From: JANQLU01 sp964434955
GTDB lineage: Bacteria > Planctomycetota > Planctomycetia > Pirellulales > Pirellulaceae
Length of the DNA stretch: 39,805 nt
Reading direction: 5' to 3'
NCBI GenBank assembly: GCA_964434955.1
Contig: CAYSXI010000023.1
Coordinates: 1-39,805, forward strand
Part shown: piece by piece, positions 16,414-24,571 of the stretch
How positions within the stretch are numbered: position 1 is the stretch's first letter
How the letters are laid out: each line of letters starts with the position of its first letter
Made by a program: the position numbers and the translations under genes
The notes under the pieces: generated by a model
What the model was told of the DNA's origin: nothing
What the model saw: the letters and a program-made list of their open reading frames with translations, nothing else
Databases searched by the model: none

Positions 16414-17235
16414 TTAGTTCGGCTCGTTTCGGGTAACGCCGAGCAAGTCGTATTGTCCGGTTTCCAGCAGTTGCTGCCAGCGCTCGACATTGTCGTAATA
16501 TTCGCGCCGCTTTAATAGGCAGGCTGCTCCTTCATCGAGCAAAACGGTCACATCACGGTGCAATTGAAGTGCCGAAGCCGTTACCTGAGCGGTGATCGGG
16601 CCTTCAATGGTATGCCAGATCGCTTCCGATTTTCCATCACCCATGGCCAACATCAAGCACCTGCGCGACTCAAGAATCGTACCAATGCCCATGGTTATCG
16701 CAAGTCGCGGCACGTGTTCGATGCTTTCAAAGAATCTCGCATTGTCGCGAACGGTTTCGTCCGCCAGCGTTTTCAGCCTCGTCCGGCTCCCAAGCGAAGA
16801 GCCCGGCTCGTTGAATGCAATATGGCCATCGGCACCGATCCCCAGCAGGTGCAGGTCGATTCCACCGACATCGACGATTCGTTGTTCATAGGCTTCACAA
16901 TACTGTTCGAAATTCAATGCCCGGCCATCGGGCACGTTGGTGTTTTGAGGCAACAAGTTGACGTGGTCAAAGAAATTGGTCTGCATGAAATAGCGATAAG
17001 ATTGGACGTCCGTCCCGTGAAGCCCAACGTATTCGTCGAGATTGAAGGTCGTTACGCGCGAAAAATCGAGTCCCTCCTCGCGATGCATGCGAACCAACTC
17101 GCTATAGGTGGCAAGCGGGCTGGAACCCGTCGCCAATCCCAAAACGCAATCCGGCTTTTTACGAATCGTGTCGGCGATGATTTGCGCAGCCATTCGACTG
17201 ACATCTTCGCTTTTGGTTTTGATTACAACTCTCAT
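16414..17235 (-). CDS. nagB: Glucosamine-6-phosphate deaminase
   Basis: This enzyme converts glucosamine-6-phosphate to fructose-6-phosphate and ammonia, feeding amino sugars into glycolysis, in the cytoplasm. The 273-residue length matches bacterial NagB. Signatures are CVLGLATGSSPLATYSELV (about 31-49), TTFNLDEYVGLHG (about 63-75, with the catalytic aspartate) and LHLLGIGADGHIAFNEPGSS (about 128-147), followed by the substrate-contacting ALTMG-type segment AITMGIGTILESRRCLM. The start has GGA seven bases upstream. It is the first gene of a minus-strand unit with rhomboid and aguA. No nagA, transporter or NagC-type regulator is in the window, so its amino-sugar source is unclear. Confidence 0.95.
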   Translation of the reverse strand: MRVVIKTKSEDVSRMAAQIIADTIRKKPDCVLGLATGSSPLATYSELVRMHREEGLDFSRVTTFNLDEYVGLHGTDVQSYRYFMQTNFFDHVNLLPQNTNVPDGRALNFEQYCEAYEQRIVDVGGIDLHLLGIGADGHIAFNEPGSSLGSRTRLKTLADETVRDNARFFESIEHVPRLAITMGIGTILESRRCLMLAMGDGKSEAIWHTIEGPITAQVTASALQLHRDVTVLLDEGAACLLKRREYYDNVERWQQLLETGQYDLLGVTRNEPN

Positions 17236-17479
17236 CGCAAATTCCGCGAAATCGAAATTCTGAACTCGCTAGCCCCGGGCCCTTTGCCACCGAACCGGAT
17301 CGGCTTTCCCAAATTGCCAATGCTTCGTGGTTCACCACGACATGCCATCAAAACAGTTTTATCGCAATCAAACCAAATTACCAACCACCGAATCCGGCTT
17401 GAAAGGATTGGCGAAATCCGCGAAATTCCCGCACCAAAAATTCTCGACCGCAATGACTTGCAATTTGCATGGATGGCCC

Positions 17480-19606
17480 ATGTCCAACGAAACTCAAACC
17501 AGCACTGAATCCATTGAACGAGCTGACGCGGGTCAGGTTCCCAATCGTTTTCAAGGTTCTCCGGCAAACAGTGAAGCGATTGATCCCAAGCTGATCAATG
17601 AAACCAAGAACCAGATTCGGAATCTGGTTCAGGAGATTCGCGATTTGGCTTCAAGCGAATGCTCGCGGGAAGAGTTCTATCAAGGTTTTCTAACTCGGAC
17701 GATTGGCGCGCTGGCTTCGGTTGGCGGCGCGATTTGGCTACGAAATTCCGAGGGGCATCTGCAGCTTGAATACCACGCCAACTTGGGCCAATCCGGCTTG
17801 AAGGAGAAACAGCAGCAAGCCCAGCATGGCCGGCTTCTCGAACAGCTGATGGAGTCGGGGCAGCCAACTCTCGTTCCGCCGCATAGCGGGAATGCCGATG
17901 ACGAAGCGGAGGCAATCTCCAACCCCACCGAACATCTACTCGTCATCGGGACGTTAACGACGGAAAACGAAGTCGATGGACTTGTCGAAATATTCCAGCG
18001 ACCGGGCGGAGGTCCGACCACCCAGCGCGGATACCTTCGATTCCTTGTTCAGATGTGCGAGATCGCCAGCACGTTCCTGAAGAACCAAAGGCTCAAGGAT
18101 TTTGGGCAACGCCAGGAAACCTGGCACCGTCTCGAAAAGTTCGTCCACCAGATTCACAACGGACTCGATACAAAACAAACCGTCTATACCCTGGCCAACG
18201 AAGGTCGACAGTTTGCCGAATGTGATCGCGTGAGCGTCGCATTGATGAAAGGCAGTCGGTGCAAGATCGAATCGGTCAGCGGTTTGGATGCAATTGAAAG
18301 GCGGGCGGAACAAGTCAAATTGCTTGGCAAGCTTGCAACCACCGTCGTCCGCGCCGACATGAGCCTCTGGTACAACGGCGATGATACACAGCTTCCACCG
18401 CAAATCGAAAAACGACTTCAGGAATACGTTGACTGTTCCCATTCCAAAATGATCGCGATTCTTCCTCTTCACGAATCGCAAGTCGAACGAGAGGATCCCA
18501 CCGAGACCCGGCGTCGTCGCCGCAAACCCAAACTGATCGGCGCGATCATCTTCGAACAGTTAGGGGATGATCGAATTGGTTCGAGCATGAAAACTCGCGC
18601 GGAAGTCGTGCAATCGCACGGCTCGGACGCGCTAACGAACTCGTTGACGCATAGCAACGTTGTGATGATGCCACTGCTCAAGGCAATCGGTGCGGTCCCC
18701 GGTGTCAAAGCAGCCTCGCGAATCCCGAAATGGGCCCTGGCAATCGCCGTACTCGTCGCAATTGGCTGGGCAATGACCATCATTCCCTATGATTTCTCAC
18801 TTGCGGCCAATGGAAAGCTTGTACCGGAAACCCGCTACGAAATCTTTGCACCTTCCAACGGAATACTGAAAGAGATATACATCCCGGAAGATCCCAATGC
18901 GGTCGTTGAAAAAGATGCGGTGCTCGCCGAAATGACCAATAACGACTTGCTCGTGGATATCGAAACCCTTCAAGGGCAATTGAAAACGGAAATCGAACAG
19001 CAGAAAAAACTGGAACGGGCCCGAAACCAAAAACTTGAAAGAATCGAGCAGCTCGAACTTGAGGGCGAGATCGGCAAGTCGAAACAGGCGCAAATCAGTA
19101 TTCGTCGGAAGCTTCAACTGAAACAGTATCAGTTAAGCAAGCTGACGCTTCGTGCTCCCCAACGTGGTCAAATTGTTAACTGGCAGTTGCGGCAAAACCT
19201 GATTCGTCGCCCCGTTCAACAGGGGCAGAACTTGATGACAGTTGTCGACCCGGAAACAAGTTGGCAGCTCGAACTTGAGTTGCCTGAGAAGCGAGTCGAG
19301 CATCTGATGCAGCAAAGTCGCTCCTCGGATCAGGCGGTGCGAGTGACCTTCACTCTCGCGTCGCATCCCGGCTCGACCTTCGAAGGCGAAATCGTCGAAA
19401 TGGATCGAAAGTTGGATGTGTACAGCGAAGAAGGAAACTCGGTCCTCGTCCGCGTTGCCTTCGACAAGGAAACCATTCCAACGGAGTTACTGAAATCGGG
19501 AACCCGGGTGACAGCAAAAATTCATTGCGGTGAAAGAAGCGTCGGTTACGTCCTGTTCCACGAGCTGATCGAAACCGTTCAAGCCAAAGTCATGTTCTGG
19601 TTCTGA
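17480..19606 (+). CDS. GAF-GAF-TM-HlyD membrane fusion protein
   Basis: Starts at 17342, 17453 and 17480 are possible; I use 17480, from which the sequence MSNETQTSTES looks natural. The 708-residue protein has an apparently cytoplasmic part with two GAF-like sensor domains (about 60-200 and 205-400), one membrane segment (WALAIAVLVAIGWAMTII, about 417-435), and a periplasmic HlyD adaptor: a barrel-sandwich start (LAANGKLVPETRYEIFAP), a helical hairpin rich in Lys, Glu and Gln (about 490-560), a second half of the lipoyl fold (LRAPQRGQIVNW), and a beta-barrel. HlyD adaptors link inner-membrane exporters to the outer membrane. Joining sensor domains to the adaptor is unusual. A second adaptor follows, but no exporter or ABC/RND pump is present. 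Confidence 0.85.
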   Translation: MSNETQTSTESIERADAGQVPNRFQGSPANSEAIDPKLINETKNQIRNLVQEIRDLASSECSREEFYQGFLTRTIGALASVGGAIWLRNSEGHLQLEYHANLGQSGLKEKQQQAQHGRLLEQLMESGQPTLVPPHSGNADDEAEAISNPTEHLLVIGTLTTENEVDGLVEIFQRPGGGPTTQRGYLRFLVQMCEIASTFLKNQRLKDFGQRQETWHRLEKFVHQIHNGLDTKQTVYTLANEGRQFAECDRVSVALMKGSRCKIESVSGLDAIERRAEQVKLLGKLATTVVRADMSLWYNGDDTQLPPQIEKRLQEYVDCSHSKMIAILPLHESQVEREDPTETRRRRRKPKLIGAIIFEQLGDDRIGSSMKTRAEVVQSHGSDALTNSLTHSNVVMMPLLKAIGAVPGVKAASRIPKWALAIAVLVAIGWAMTIIPYDFSLAANGKLVPETRYEIFAPSNGILKEIYIPEDPNAVVEKDAVLAEMTNNDLLVDIETLQGQLKTEIEQQKKLERARNQKLERIEQLELEGEIGKSKQAQISIRRKLQLKQYQLSKLTLRAPQRGQIVNWQLRQNLIRRPVQQGQNLMTVVDPETSWQLELELPEKRVEHLMQQSRSSDQAVRVTFTLASHPGSTFEGEIVEMDRKLDVYSEEGNSVLVRVAFDKETIPTELLKSGTRVTAKIHCGERSVGYVLFHELIETVQAKVMFWF

Positions 19607-19752
19607 TCCGAACGATCAGAATCCAACCGGGCTCGCTAGCAATCCCCGTCATTCACAGAATTATTCCAAGCCCGCGATTGAGAGAACCGATAAAAGACTT
19701 GGTGGGTTCTCGAAAATGGACTGACTCCGACTCTGGGCCAAGGAAATCTGTC

Positions 19753-20781
19753 GTGAAAAAGCAACTTGTTATCGCTCTGATCCTGAGTGCCGCAACCTGG
19801 GCCGCCAGCTCAGCTGAACTTGATGGCCAGGATTTCAATATCGCGGCGAAGCCGATCGAGACACCGAATCGGCCAGTCAATCCAAATCGGATCGACCTGG
19901 ATTTGTGTTTCGTGAAACTCATCGATGATGTCGACGTTCCGGCTTCTCAAGCAGGCATCCTCAAGACGCTCGATGTCAAAGTCGGCGACTATGTCAAGCT
20001 GAACCAGGAGTTTGCTCGAGTCGATGACCAAGTTGCAAAGCAGCAACTGGCCGACGCGCAGGCCAGGAAGTCGATCGCCGAAAAAAAAGCGACCGATGAA
20101 ACGGATATCAAAGCGGCCGAACTCGCTTATCAACACGCTTACGATGAATACGAGCGTGAACGAAAACTGGTCGCAAACGGGGCGGGTTCCAAAACCCAAC
20201 TTGAAAGCTGGAAATACGAAGCCAAAAAAGCCCTAATGATGATTCAGCGCGCGAAGAACGAGAAACAACTTGCCGAACTGGACAAAGTTCGCGAAGAGGT
20301 TCTGGTTAGAACGGCCAAGGACGCCATCGAACGTCACATGATTCGAACTCCCATCGAAGGCAACGTATTCGAAGTTTACCAGCCTGCTGGCTCCTGGGTG
20401 AACGCAGGCGACAAAGTCGTTCGAGTGATTCGAATGAACAAACTCAAAGTCCAGGGGTTTGTGAACGCGGGCCAATACGATCGCCATCAGGTTGCCGGAC
20501 AGAAGGTGACCGTGACCGCAACCCTCGCCGGTGGACGAACGGTAAACTTTCAGGGAACGATCTCCTATGTCGGGCTCGATGAGCTGGCAGGCAACCGCTT
20601 CATGGTCTGGGCGGAAGTCGAAAACAAGTCCGAGAACGGACAATGGCAGCTGGTTCCCAATGATGAAGTCCAAATGCAAATTCACTTGAATGGAAACCCC
20701 GTCTCCAGCAAAGCGTCCGATTCCGAATCGCAATTTCGATCGATTCAATTCAAGTCCACTCCCGACCAAAAGCAGAAGTAG
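19753..20781 (+). CDS. HlyD-family periplasmic adaptor
   Basis: The GTG at 19753 is preferred: AAGGA lies eight bases upstream and the start yields a signal peptide (KKQLVIALILSAATWAASSAE). An earlier TTG frame is less convincing. The 342-residue protein has the adaptor layout: a lipoyl half (VPASQAGILKTLDVKVGDYV), a long coiled-coil helix pair rich in Ala, Lys and Glu (about 95-185), the second lipoyl half (MIRTPIEGNVFEVYQPAGSWV), and beta-barrel segments. It is secreted, not lipidated. It lies 146 bases downstream of the GAF-HlyD gene on the same strand and the two probably work together. In related planctomycete clusters I recall an M50-type membrane protein next to such pairs; none is present here. 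Confidence 0.88.
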   Translation: MKKQLVIALILSAATWAASSAELDGQDFNIAAKPIETPNRPVNPNRIDLDLCFVKLIDDVDVPASQAGILKTLDVKVGDYVKLNQEFARVDDQVAKQQLADAQARKSIAEKKATDETDIKAAELAYQHAYDEYERERKLVANGAGSKTQLESWKYEAKKALMMIQRAKNEKQLAELDKVREEVLVRTAKDAIERHMIRTPIEGNVFEVYQPAGSWVNAGDKVVRVIRMNKLKVQGFVNAGQYDRHQVAGQKVTVTATLAGGRTVNFQGTISYVGLDELAGNRFMVWAEVENKSENGQWQLVPNDEVQMQIHLNGNPVSSKASDSESQFRSIQFKSTPDQKQK

Positions 20782-20795
20782 CCACCGTCCATTTC

Positions 20796-20823
20796 CCCTA
20801 CGAGCACGACGCGCCAGCGAGTG
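20796..20823 (+). repeat. Dispersed 28-bp repeat, copy 1
   Basis: The sequence begins CCCTACGAGCACGACGCG and ends in CGAGTG. It is identical to the copy at 20892-20919. Its reverse complement resembles the sequence at the 26.5-kb assembly gap (CACTCGCTTGCG type). Confidence 0.85.
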
Positions 20824-20891
20824 AATGGCCGTCCTCGCGCATCCCCGATGCAAACACAGCGCCCCATTGCTGGAACCGGGCCCCGCAACAT

Positions 20892-20919
20892 CCCTACGAG
20901 CACGACGCGCCAGCGAGTG
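20892..20919 (+). repeat. Dispersed 28-bp repeat, copy 2
   Basis: It is a perfect second copy of the 20796-20823 sequence in the same orientation, 96 bases downstream. The sequence between the copies is unrelated to them, so this is a pair of dispersed elements, not a tandem array. Confidence 0.85.
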
Positions 20920-21241
20920 GTTCTTTATCCCGGACAATCCGTTCCTTTTTCTCGTATCGCCTGAAGCGCTAAAACAATGTCGCTCAACCAAACCTGGTCT
21001 GAAAAACCCACGACCAACCACGGGCGAACGAGCCATCGGGCATCGGAAACCGATTCTTTGTCCGTTGTTCCCCTTTAATTCCTGGCCTGCTCCGGGGCCC
21101 ACAGCGTGAGCTGCCTCACGCACCAAGGCAAAAATTCTCCTAAAACCGCGTAAGTTCCCGGTTCCTCTCACGTCACCTACGAAAACAGCGAACCGATTCG
21201 CGATTCGCAACCGTAGAAACTTTATGAACGAGGAACCCCTG

Positions 21242-21682
21242 GTGAAATCGATTATCACTCCCTTGCTGACGGTGGCTTTGATCAGTCTGGTCGGATTTGT
21301 TGTTTTGCGAAACGCCGGACCATCTGTTTCACAGGCAGCCGACATGAATGAAAGTGCAAATGCGGCCATCATCGAATTGGATGACGCGTCGAAACTGAAC
21401 GAACTGATTGAATCGAGCGACGTGCCGGTTTTGCTGGACTTCCATGCGTCTTGGTGCCCTCCTTGCCGGGCAATGGGGCAGACCCTGAATGGAATGGAAT
21501 TTGGTTCTGACCAGGCGAAAGTCATCAAGATTGACGTCGATCAGCACCCTGAGATCGCGGCAAAGTTTAACGCTCGAAGCATTCCTTTGCTGGTGCGATT
21601 CGAAGAAGGAAAACAAAACTACAAAGAAACAGGACTTCATAGCGAACAACAATTGCGTTCTTTGTTGCGGCTTGATCGTTAA
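21242..21682 (+). CDS. Membrane-anchored thioredoxin-domain protein
   Basis: An ATG at 21224 is possible, but the GTG at 21242 has AGGA seven bases upstream and gives a compact N-terminal hydrophobic segment (IITPLLTVALISLVGFVVL), so I use it. The 146-residue protein is then a membrane-anchored or secreted thioredoxin. LLDFHASWCPPCRAMGQTL contains the redox-active WCPPC, and KVIKIDVDQHPEIAAKF and the cis-proline motif RSIPLLVRF complete the fold. The CPPC centre, unlike the CGPC of cytoplasmic thioredoxin, is common in periplasmic thiol-disulfide proteins. A role in redox control of exported or envelope proteins is likely; the partner is unknown. A strong terminator follows. Confidence 0.9.
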   Translation: MKSIITPLLTVALISLVGFVVLRNAGPSVSQAADMNESANAAIIELDDASKLNELIESSDVPVLLDFHASWCPPCRAMGQTLNGMEFGSDQAKVIKIDVDQHPEIAAKFNARSIPLLVRFEEGKQNYKETGLHSEQQLRSLLRLDR

Positions 21683-21747
21683 GCGGCCAAGCTCAAACCA
21701 AACCTGACAAAGCGAATTGTCATCCTGGAATCCCCCCATTCCAGCAC

Positions 21748-21785
21748 AAAGGCTGCCATCCCCCTTGGCAGCCTTTTCTTTTTGC
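21748..21785 (+). terminator. Intrinsic terminator after the thioredoxin gene
   Basis: AAAGGCTGCCA (21748-21758) pairs with TGGCAGCCTTT (21766-21776) around a seven-base loop, followed by a T-rich tail. It lies between convergent genes and may serve both, though the minus-strand tail is weaker. Confidence 0.88.
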
Positions 21786-21804
21786 GGTCGATGGTTGGAT
21801 CGGC

Positions 21805-22581
21805 TCAGCCAATCCACTCGCGCGGATCCACACAGTAGAGCTTAACCAGCAGATCATAAAGCAGCGCATGCTCGCGCGAGAGCAGATCGGGCAACTCGAA
21901 AAAAAACTCGCTGGCGACCGCGAAAAATTCCGCTTCATTGGTCGCTCCGTAGGAATCAAGCAAGGTTGGTTTCATTGACTGAACCTCATGAACCAGCTGC
22001 TGATACTCGCGCTGAGATACCTGGTTCCACAATCGTTGATCCGAGTTTTGCGACAGGACCGGTCGTCCATCCATCGAGCCTGAAACGGCATCGATGTGAT
22101 GCGCAAATTCATGAATCACGACGTTGTGTCCATCTTCCGGGTACATGAAACCGTGTTGGACCTGTGCCCAGGACAGCGAAATCCGGCCGTCTTGCCAGGC
22201 TTCACCGGCCAGGCTCTGTTCTGACCGAACCAATCCATCCTGGATTTCTCGCTCGTAGTTCTCGGGAAAAATCAGCAAAGTGTGGAGCGCGTCGAAATAG
22301 TAGTTTTCGACTCCCACAAGCATGATGGCGGCTTGAGCAGCGATGGCCGTTTGGATTTCCTCGGTCAATACAAGATCGTCGCAACCCTCCCAGTGTTTTT
22401 CGTTGATCAGGATTTTGACGGCTGTTGCATGTTTTTGCCGAACAGATTCGGGCCACCGATCAAAGAAACTCACGGATTCTTCGATCACGCGGTTTTGCAA
22501 TTCGGAGAGCGGCTGCTGGCTGATCTTTTTTCTGCGTCTTGCCCTGGGCCACTCAAATATTTGATTTAAAAGTTGAAACAT
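21805..22581 (-). CDS. MtfA-like zinc peptidase
   Basis: The 258-residue protein matches the MtfA/DUF980 family. In Escherichia coli, MtfA binds the repressor Mlc and has aminopeptidase activity. The zinc motif HEFAHHID (157-164) is intact, and the downstream TNEAEFFAVASEFFFE (about 215-230) provides the expected glutamate ligand. VIHEFAHHIDAVSG and LVGVENYYFDALHTLLIFP are family hallmarks. The N-terminus (WPRARRRKKI) is basic and lacks a signal peptide, so it is cytoplasmic. No Mlc or phosphotransferase gene is in the window, so the regulatory link known in enterobacteria may not apply. It is transcribed opposite to its neighbours. Confidence 0.93.
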   Translation of the reverse strand: MFQLLNQIFEWPRARRRKKISQQPLSELQNRVIEESVSFFDRWPESVRQKHATAVKILINEKHWEGCDDLVLTEEIQTAIAAQAAIMLVGVENYYFDALHTLLIFPENYEREIQDGLVRSEQSLAGEAWQDGRISLSWAQVQHGFMYPEDGHNVVIHEFAHHIDAVSGSMDGRPVLSQNSDQRLWNQVSQREYQQLVHEVQSMKPTLLDSYGATNEAEFFAVASEFFFELPDLLSREHALLYDLLVKLYCVDPREWIG

Positions 22582-22663
22582 GATTCTTCAAAACCGGCGA
22601 CGCTGGCCCTTCTTTTCATTGGGAGGATCGCGATAAAATTGGGGAATTCCTGAGGAGCCGACC

Positions 22664-23812
22664 ATGAAAAAAGCCAGCCGCTGCGTCGCCATCGATTCGT
22701 CTGCCGAATACGCAGGCGCCGTGCAACCAATCGATCCATCGACCGCATTTGAATATATCGATTCTGGGCCGCAGAATTATCCAAGATACTTTAACACGCC
22801 GAACCAGAATTCGGTTGCTAAACGAATCGCCGACCTGGAAGGCGCAGAATCGGGGCTAGTCTTCAGCAGTGGGATGGCAGCCATTAGCACCACGCTCACC
22901 GCTTTGCTGAGGCCGGGTGACCATGCGATCTTCCTGAACGGGCTTTATGGGGGTTCGCATACTTTTGTTTCGGACGAATTGAACGAGCGCGGCGTCGATT
23001 TTCAATTCGTCGACAAATCGAATGAATCTTTCGCCGGTGCCGTCAAGGATTCGACAAAAGTGATTTACGTCGAATCGCCAACCAATCCGCTGCTCGAGAT
23101 AGTCGACCTCCGAGAGATCGCTGCACTGGCGAACCAGCATGGTATCACGACGGTGATCGACAATACCTTCGCCAGTCCGATTGTTCAAAATCCGATCGAA
23201 CTCGGGTTGGACGTGGTATTGCACAGTGGAACGAAATACCTGGGTGGACACAGCGATCTTTGCTGCGGCGCGGTTGTTTCCGATCGCGATCGAATGGACG
23301 CGATTCGCAAAAAAGCCCTGCACTATGGTGGGAGCCTGAATGCAATGACTGCCTATCTGCTGGACCGAAGCCTCAAGACGCTTGAAGTTCGAGTCCGTCG
23401 GCAAAATGAAAACGCGATGAATTTGGCTCGGTTTCTGGAGACGCATGAAGGCGTGAGTCGGGTCCACTATCCCGGCTTGGAGTCCCACCCGGATCATCAG
23501 GTTGCTGCCGCGCAAATGCGTTCGTTTGGAGCCATGATTGCTTTTGAGTTGGCTCCTGAAATTGAAATCGAACGATTCCTGCGTGAATTGGAATTGATGC
23601 GCCCGGCGCTCAGTCTCGGGGGTGTCGAAACTTCCATGTGTGTTCCCGCGACCACTTCGCATCGAGGCGTCGAGCCAGAGCAGCTGAACTCATTGGGAAT
23701 CACCCCGCAACTCATCCGTTTGAGTGTTGGGATCGAGGATGGCGAAGATCTAAAACATGATTTTGATCAGGCAGTGACCAATGCTGCCGAAGGATGTTTG
23801 ACGTCCGGCTAG
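22664..23812 (+). CDS. PLP-dependent trans-sulfuration enzyme (Cys/Met family)
   Basis: The 382-residue protein is a complete Cys/Met-metabolism PLP enzyme (cystathionine gamma-synthase, cystathionine beta- or gamma-lyase, or methionine gamma-lyase). RYFNTPNQNSVAKRIADLEG replaces the usual 'Y.R..NPT...LE' and is a variant of the substrate/cofactor region. LVFSSGMAAIS binds the phosphate, YVESPTNPLLEIVDL and VIDNTFASPIVQNP are typical, and Lys191 in LHSGTKYLGGHSD forms the internal aldimine. SLGGVETSMCVPATTSH is the usual C-terminal substrate loop. The GAGGAG ribosome binding site is strong. The exact reaction cannot be settled. An HD-hydrolase gene follows after 33 bases and may be in the same operon. 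A second family member lies at 37096. Confidence 0.9.
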   Translation: MKKASRCVAIDSSAEYAGAVQPIDPSTAFEYIDSGPQNYPRYFNTPNQNSVAKRIADLEGAESGLVFSSGMAAISTTLTALLRPGDHAIFLNGLYGGSHTFVSDELNERGVDFQFVDKSNESFAGAVKDSTKVIYVESPTNPLLEIVDLREIAALANQHGITTVIDNTFASPIVQNPIELGLDVVLHSGTKYLGGHSDLCCGAVVSDRDRMDAIRKKALHYGGSLNAMTAYLLDRSLKTLEVRVRRQNENAMNLARFLETHEGVSRVHYPGLESHPDHQVAAAQMRSFGAMIAFELAPEIEIERFLRELELMRPALSLGGVETSMCVPATTSHRGVEPEQLNSLGITPQLIRLSVGIEDGEDLKHDFDQAVTNAAEGCLTSG

Positions 23813-23845
23813 GAATCATCAATAAAGAATGCGGGAGGCAAGGAG

Positions 23846-24508
23846 ATGATCGACGAGTCCAAGATCCTGGAATTTCTGAATCGTAATTCGGAGTTCGATT
23901 CGGCACACGATCTTCAGCACATTCGTCGCGTCGTCGGCAACGCAAGGAAGCTGCTTGAGAGCGAGCCGGCAAATCCGCTTGTCGTGATCACCGCCGCGTG
24001 GCTGCACGATTGCATCAATGTTCCGAAAGATTCGCCGGACAGAAAGAAAGCCTCTTTGATGTCGGCGGATGCGGCGATCGAGTTTCTCCGTGAATCGGAT
24101 CTTTCCGATCAAGTGTTGGAGCAAATTCATCACGCTATCCATGCCCATAGCTATTCCGCCGCGATTCCCTGCAAAACCATCGAGGCCCAGCTGGTTCAGG
24201 ATGCAGACCGTCTAGATGCGCTTGGAGCCGTGGGGCTGGCTCGCTGCTTTTCGATTGGGGGCCTTTTAAACCTGGATTTCTATCAACCGGAAGATCCGTT
24301 TTGCGAAAATCGCATGCCGGATGACCAACGATTTGTCATCGATCACTTTTTCGAGAAGCTACTGCGGCTGCCCGAAACAATGCAAACGGCGTCGGGGCGA
24401 GCCGAAGCCCGAAAACGAGCGCAGTTTCTCGAATCTTACTTGGACCAATTGCGTTTGGAATTGCCGTCAAATTCCGAATTCCAGGAATCGATTCCGGGAA
24501 TCGGCTAG
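23846..24508 (+). CDS. HD-domain phosphohydrolase
   Basis: The 220-residue protein has the full HD pattern: AHDLQHIRRVVGNA (His21 and His25), AAWLHDCIN (His54-Asp55), IHHAIHAHSY, and LVQDADRLDALGAVGLAR (about 116-133). This matches the YedJ/YpgQ-type group of small HD hydrolases; some of these hydrolyse nucleotides or pyrophosphate with a Mn ion. It is cytoplasmic, with no signal peptide. The start has a strong GGGAGGCAAGGAG leader. It follows the trans-sulfuration gene by 33 bases, consistent with co-transcription, though a functional link is not obvious. Confidence 0.88.
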   Translation: MIDESKILEFLNRNSEFDSAHDLQHIRRVVGNARKLLESEPANPLVVITAAWLHDCINVPKDSPDRKKASLMSADAAIEFLRESDLSDQVLEQIHHAIHAHSYSAAIPCKTIEAQLVQDADRLDALGAVGLARCFSIGGLLNLDFYQPEDPFCENRMPDDQRFVIDHFFEKLLRLPETMQTASGRAEARKRAQFLESYLDQLRLELPSNSEFQESIPGIG

Positions 24509-24571
24509 AATGGATTGAAATTTCCAGCTCTGGTTCCAAGGAATTCCGACCGGCCGCGAACCAATTGATAA

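Larger units (their letters stand above)
20782..21241. other. 460-base intergenic region with dispersed repeats
   Basis: No gene is supported. It contains two copies of a 28-bp dispersed repeat (separate entries) and then about 300 bases without clear structure before the thioredoxin start. Open frames here (for example peptides with RARRASEW) are translations of the repeat. Confidence 0.7.

Noticed and set aside
16558..17508. Plus-strand open frame opposite nagB
   Set aside because: nagB is unmistakable on the minus strand; the opposing translation has no coherent motif.
20796..20919. Possible insertion-sequence ends or att sites
   Set aside because: The two copies are direct, only 96 bases apart, and enclose no transposase or integrase; a dispersed repeat is the simpler reading.
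20233..21528. Minus-strand open frame of 431 codons across the HlyD end, the repeats and the thioredoxin start
   Set aside because: It crosses two real plus-strand genes and the dispersed repeats; its repeated SLARRARR segments are translations of the repeat.
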